Shown: one piece after another, positions 14,523 to 16,861 of the stretch
Numbering within the stretch: the stretch's first letter is position 1
Layout: each line of letters opens with the position of its first letter
NCBI GenBank assembly: GCA_902476875.1
Contig: CABSFC010000056.1
Span: forward strand, 1-16,861
DNA from: an uncultured Oscillibacter sp.
GTDB taxonomy: Bacteria; Bacillota; Clostridia; Oscillospirales; Oscillospiraceae
Length of the DNA stretch: 16,861 nt
Direction: 5' to 3'
Notes under the pieces: model-generated
What the model was told of the DNA's origin: nothing
Database searches by the model: none
What the model saw: the letters and a program-made list of their open reading frames with translations, nothing else
Program-made: the position numbers and the translations under genes

Positions 14523-15704
14523 ATGACTGACAACAATATGCCCGAGCTGACCCTGACCCCGGACACCGCCGCGGCGGAGGCAGTCCCCCAGCTGACCCTG
14601 GACCCGGTGGCTCCCGGCACGCCGGCCACCCCCGTCCCCGAGGCCCCCAAGCCGGAGGTCACCCCCGTCCAGATGGACGAGAACCTGCTCTCCGACGCGG
14701 AGAAGAAGGCCGTGGAGGACTTCTCCAGGAAGATCGACATCATGGATTCCAACATGATCCTGCAGTACGGCGCCGCCGCCCAGAAGAACGTGGCCGCCTT
14801 TTCCGAAAACGCCCTCTCCTCCGTCCGCACAAAGGACCTGGGCGAAGTGGGCAAATCCCTCTCCGAGCTGGTGGTGGAGCTGAAGGGCTTCGGCGAGGAA
14901 GAGGAGAAAAAGGGCCTCTTTGGCATCTTCAAGAAGACCGGCAACAAGCTGGAGACCATGAAGGCCCAGTACGCCAAGGTGGAGACCAACGTGGACAAGA
15001 TCGCCCGGGAGCTGGAGCAGCACCAGGTGACGCTGCTGAAGGACGTGGCGATGTTCGACCAGATGTATGAGCTGAACCTGAAGTACTACAAGGAGCTGAC
15101 CATGTACATCCTGGCGGGCAAGAAGAAGCTGGCCGACGTCCGGGCCAACGAGCTGCCCGCCCTGAAGGCCAAGGCGGAGCGGTCCGGCGCCCAGGAGGAC
15201 GCCCAGGCGTACAACGACAAGGTCCAGATGTGCGAGCGGTTTGAGAAGAAGCTCCACGACCTGGAGCTGACCCGGATGATCTCCATCCAGATGGGCCCCC
15301 AGACCCGCCTGCTGCAAAACAACGACACGCTGATGGTGGAGAAGATCCAGTCCTCCCTGGTGAACACCATCCCCCTTTGGAAGAGCCAGATGGTGCTGGC
15401 CCTGGGCCTGGAGCATGGCCGTCAGGCCACCGCCGCCCAGAGCGCCGTGACGGAGATGACCAACGAGCTGCTGAAGAAGAACGCGGACATGCTGAAAATG
15501 GGCACCGTCCAGACCGCCAAGGAGGCGGAGCGCAGCATCGTGGACATTGAGACTTTGCAGCACACCAATCAGCAGCTGATCTCCACCCTGGACGAGGTGC
15601 TGAACATCCAGCGGGAGGGAGCCCAGAAGCGCCGGGAGGCGGAAGCCGAGCTGGGCCGCATCGAGGGCGAGCTGAAGCAGAAATTGATGGAGCTGCATAA
15701 TTAA
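14523..15704 (+). CDS. TelA family toxic anion resistance protein
   Basis: 393-residue cytoplasmic, largely helical protein of the TelA family (named for tellurite resistance; also linked to envelope stress and resistance to cell-wall agents). The first 45 residues carry two short repeats (PELTLTPD, PQLTLDPV) and a Pro-rich spacer. The TelA domain (about 50-390) shows MDSNMILQYGAAAQKNVAAFSE near 76, KGLFGIFKKTGNKLETMKAQY near 128-148, QMYELNLKYYKELTMYILAGKKKL near 181-204, and MISIQMGPQTRLLQNNDTLMVEKIQ near 255-280. A coiled coil ends the protein. The ATG follows GGAGGAG. It is the last gene of the xpaC operon, ended by the hairpin at 15703. Confidence 0.92.
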   Translation: MTDNNMPELTLTPDTAAAEAVPQLTLDPVAPGTPATPVPEAPKPEVTPVQMDENLLSDAEKKAVEDFSRKIDIMDSNMILQYGAAAQKNVAAFSENALSSVRTKDLGEVGKSLSELVVELKGFGEEEEKKGLFGIFKKTGNKLETMKAQYAKVETNVDKIARELEQHQVTLLKDVAMFDQMYELNLKYYKELTMYILAGKKKLADVRANELPALKAKAERSGAQEDAQAYNDKVQMCERFEKKLHDLELTRMISIQMGPQTRLLQNNDTLMVEKIQSSLVNTIPLWKSQMVLALGLEHGRQATAAQSAVTEMTNELLKKNADMLKMGTVQTAKEAERSIVDIETLQHTNQQLISTLDEVLNIQREGAQKRREAEAELGRIEGELKQKLMELHN

Positions 15705-15727
15705 AGAGGGGACTTCGTCCCCCCTTT
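15703..15727 (+). terminator. Terminator-like hairpin after telA
   Basis: AAAGAGGGGAC (15703-15713) pairs with GTCCCCCCTTT (15717-15727) around TTC, with one A-C mismatch. It begins in the telA stop codon and is the first of the hairpins in this non-coding stretch. Confidence 0.7.
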
Positions 15728-15734
15728 ACGCTCC

Positions 15735-15936
15735 GGCAGACCTGTGGTCTGCCTCCACTATTCCCCCTCACCAGTCTGCGGACTGGTGTGCGCGCCCCAA
15801 GGGCGCGCGGGTCTCGGAATTTTCGCCACGTACACGCCGCGGCGAAAATGATTGAATGATCTTGATTTGCCTGAGGCAAATCAACTGGGGAAACCGTAGG
15901 TTTCCCCTAGCCCCTTTCCCTTGCGCCTGCGGGCGC
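15735..15936. repeat. Array of seven consecutive short hairpins
   Basis: Non-coding. Stems in order: GGCAGACC (15735-15753), CACCAGTC (15769-15788), GCGCGCCC (15790-15808), TTTTCGCC (15820-15848, 13-nt loop), TTGATTTGCC (15862-15884), GGGGAAACC (15887-15907), GCGCC (15923-15936). Stem sequences differ, but loops are mostly 3-4 nt and most sit between CC and GG or a close variant (TGT, TGCG, CAA, TGA, GTA, TGCG). No spacer or unit length is conserved, so this is not CRISPR. Confidence 0.8.
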
Positions 15937-15940
15937 GGAA

Positions 15941-16024
15941 TATCTCCTATCTGCTATCTCCTATCTCATATCTCTTCTCTTTTATCTCTTATCTTTTATC
16001 TTCACTCTCCACTCTTCACTCTGA
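15941..16024 (+). repeat. Twelve tandem 7-bp pyrimidine-rich repeats
   Basis: Read in sevens from 15941 the sequence is TATCTCC, TATCTGC, TATCTCC, TATCTCA, TATCTCT, TCTCTTT, TATCTCT, TATCTTT, TATCTTC, ACTCTCC, ACTCTTC, ACTCTGA. The phase is unbroken over 84 bp, and almost every base other than the A in each unit is a pyrimidine. The array ends 18 bp before the TPM gene start, so it lies in or just before that leader. Confidence 0.9.
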
Positions 16025-16042
16025 ATCAAAAAGGGTATGCCT

Positions 16043-16861
16043 ATGAAAATTTTCCAAAAGCGCCCCGTCGCGGCCCTGGTGATGGTGCTGGCCATCGCGG
16101 CCGGCGTCCTCCTGGGCCAGGCGCGCAAGCCCGCCGACACCAGCGAACCCTCCACCGCCATCGTGGGGAGCTATACCTATGTCTACGACAGCGCCCATGT
16201 CCTGTCAGACGCCACCATGTCCCACATCGACGCCATGAACGCGTCCCTGTTCGCCCAGACCGGCGCGCAGATCATGATAGTGACGGTGGACACCACCGGC
16301 GGCACCGACATCGTGGACTACGCCGTTGACCTGGGCAATGAATACGGCGTCGGCTCCGCCGAGCGGGACAACGGCATCGTGATGGTGCTGGCCCTGGACG
16401 ACATTGCCCAGAACGGGCTGGTGGGCGACTACGGCGCGGCCTACGGCGACGGTCTGTACGACTGCGGCGACGAGCTGAACAGCATCCTGTACTACTACAT
16501 GGAGGACGACTTCGCCGCCGGGGACTACGACGCCGGCGTGGAGAAGACCTTTGACGCGTATATCGACTGGCTGGCCGACTACTACGATGTCACCGTCAGG
16601 GAAAACTACATCCCCGCCGTCCGGGAGACCTATTCCACTGCCAGCGGTTATCAGACCCAGACCACTGGGTACATGGCCCCCACCTTCGGCATGCTGCTGG
16701 GGAATCTGATCACCCTGCTGGTGGTGCTGTTCATCCTGTGGGTGATCCTGGACGCCGTGCGGTACAGCCGGTACCGCCGCCGCTATCTGATGCCCGGCAT
16801 GGGCGTTCCCACCCGGCGGTACTATCCGGTTTTCTGGGGCCGGCCCCGGCGGCGCAGGCCG
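16043..16861 (+). CDS. TPM-domain membrane protein (partial, runs off the window)
   Basis: 273 residues are present with no stop before the window end. An N-terminal signal or anchor helix (about 9-25) is followed by a TPM-domain-like region (about 42-180): YTYVYDSAHVLSDATMSHID, TGAQIMIVTVDTTGG, DYAVDLGNEYGVGSAERDNGIVMVLAL and GDYGAAYGDGLYD. A second membrane helix (about 214-238) and an Arg/Tyr-rich C-terminal segment follow. TPM (YgcG-type) domains occur in extracytoplasmic membrane proteins, some with phosphatase activity; the role here is unknown. ATG 16043 is preferred over the in-frame ATG 16037 because the only ribosome binding site, AAAAAGGG (16028-16035), is correctly spaced for it. 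The upstream leader is the repeat region. Confidence 0.85.
   Translation, partial: MKIFQKRPVAALVMVLAIAAGVLLGQARKPADTSEPSTAIVGSYTYVYDSAHVLSDATMSHIDAMNASLFAQTGAQIMIVTVDTTGGTDIVDYAVDLGNEYGVGSAERDNGIVMVLALDDIAQNGLVGDYGAAYGDGLYDCGDELNSILYYYMEDDFAAGDYDAGVEKTFDAYIDWLADYYDVTVRENYIPAVRETYSTASGYQTQTTGYMAPTFGMLLGNLITLLVVLFILWVILDAVRYSRYRRRYLMPGMGVPTRRYYPVFWGRPRRRRP

Noticed and set aside
15735..16024. Possible CRISPR array
   Set aside because: Hairpin stems differ from one another and the heptad array has no spacers; no cas genes are present.

Overview
The window reads as a chromosomal segment of a GC-rich, low-redundancy Bacillota genome, most likely an anaerobic gut clostridium of the Oscillospiraceae/Ruminococcaceae type. 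The grounds are strong AGGAGG-type ribosome binding sites, Firmicutes-type murI, DUF1934 and argS in a row, an XpaC/TelA locus, DUF6512 and DUF4358 proteins, and high-GC codon use. The taxonomic call is inference; there is no rRNA or tRNA gene in the window.

Region 1 (about 1-2890) is accessory DNA: a three-gene operon with ATGA overlaps encoding an XRE regulator, a TIGR02391/Ymh-type protein with a HEPN-like R-x4-H motif, and a large serine recombinase. The middle gene is visibly richer in A and T than its neighbours. The recombinase frame has no stop at the usual family end. It runs through a strong terminator-like hairpin and two further hairpins, and stops at a TAG that overlaps the stop codon of the convergent chromosomal gene brnQ. 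This looks like one end of an integrated element, or a very small element in its own right.

Region 2 (2886-6758) holds brnQ (branched-chain amino acid uptake, minus strand), a divergent DUF4358 lipoprotein, and, converging on the lipoprotein, a minus-strand pair of a small acidic protein and a DUF362 ferredoxin-like protein. The brnQ and lipoprotein promoters are back to back and overlap.

Region 3 (6760-11244) holds murI, a DUF1934 gene and argS, then an azlC-azlD branched-chain amino acid exporter pair with its own promoter.

Region 4 (11341-13210) holds an unrecognised lipoprotein and a DUF6512 membrane protein, each followed by a clear terminator.

Region 5 (13245-16861) is an envelope-related locus: xpaC, two very small two-helix membrane proteins, telA, a 338-bp non-coding stretch, then a TPM-domain membrane protein cut by the window edge. 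The non-coding stretch is the most unusual DNA here: eight consecutive short hairpins with different stems but similar loops, followed by twelve uninterrupted 7-bp TATCTCN-like repeats leading up to the ribosome binding site of the TPM gene. A diverged copy of two of these hairpins, in the same order, lies in the tail of the recombinase frame.
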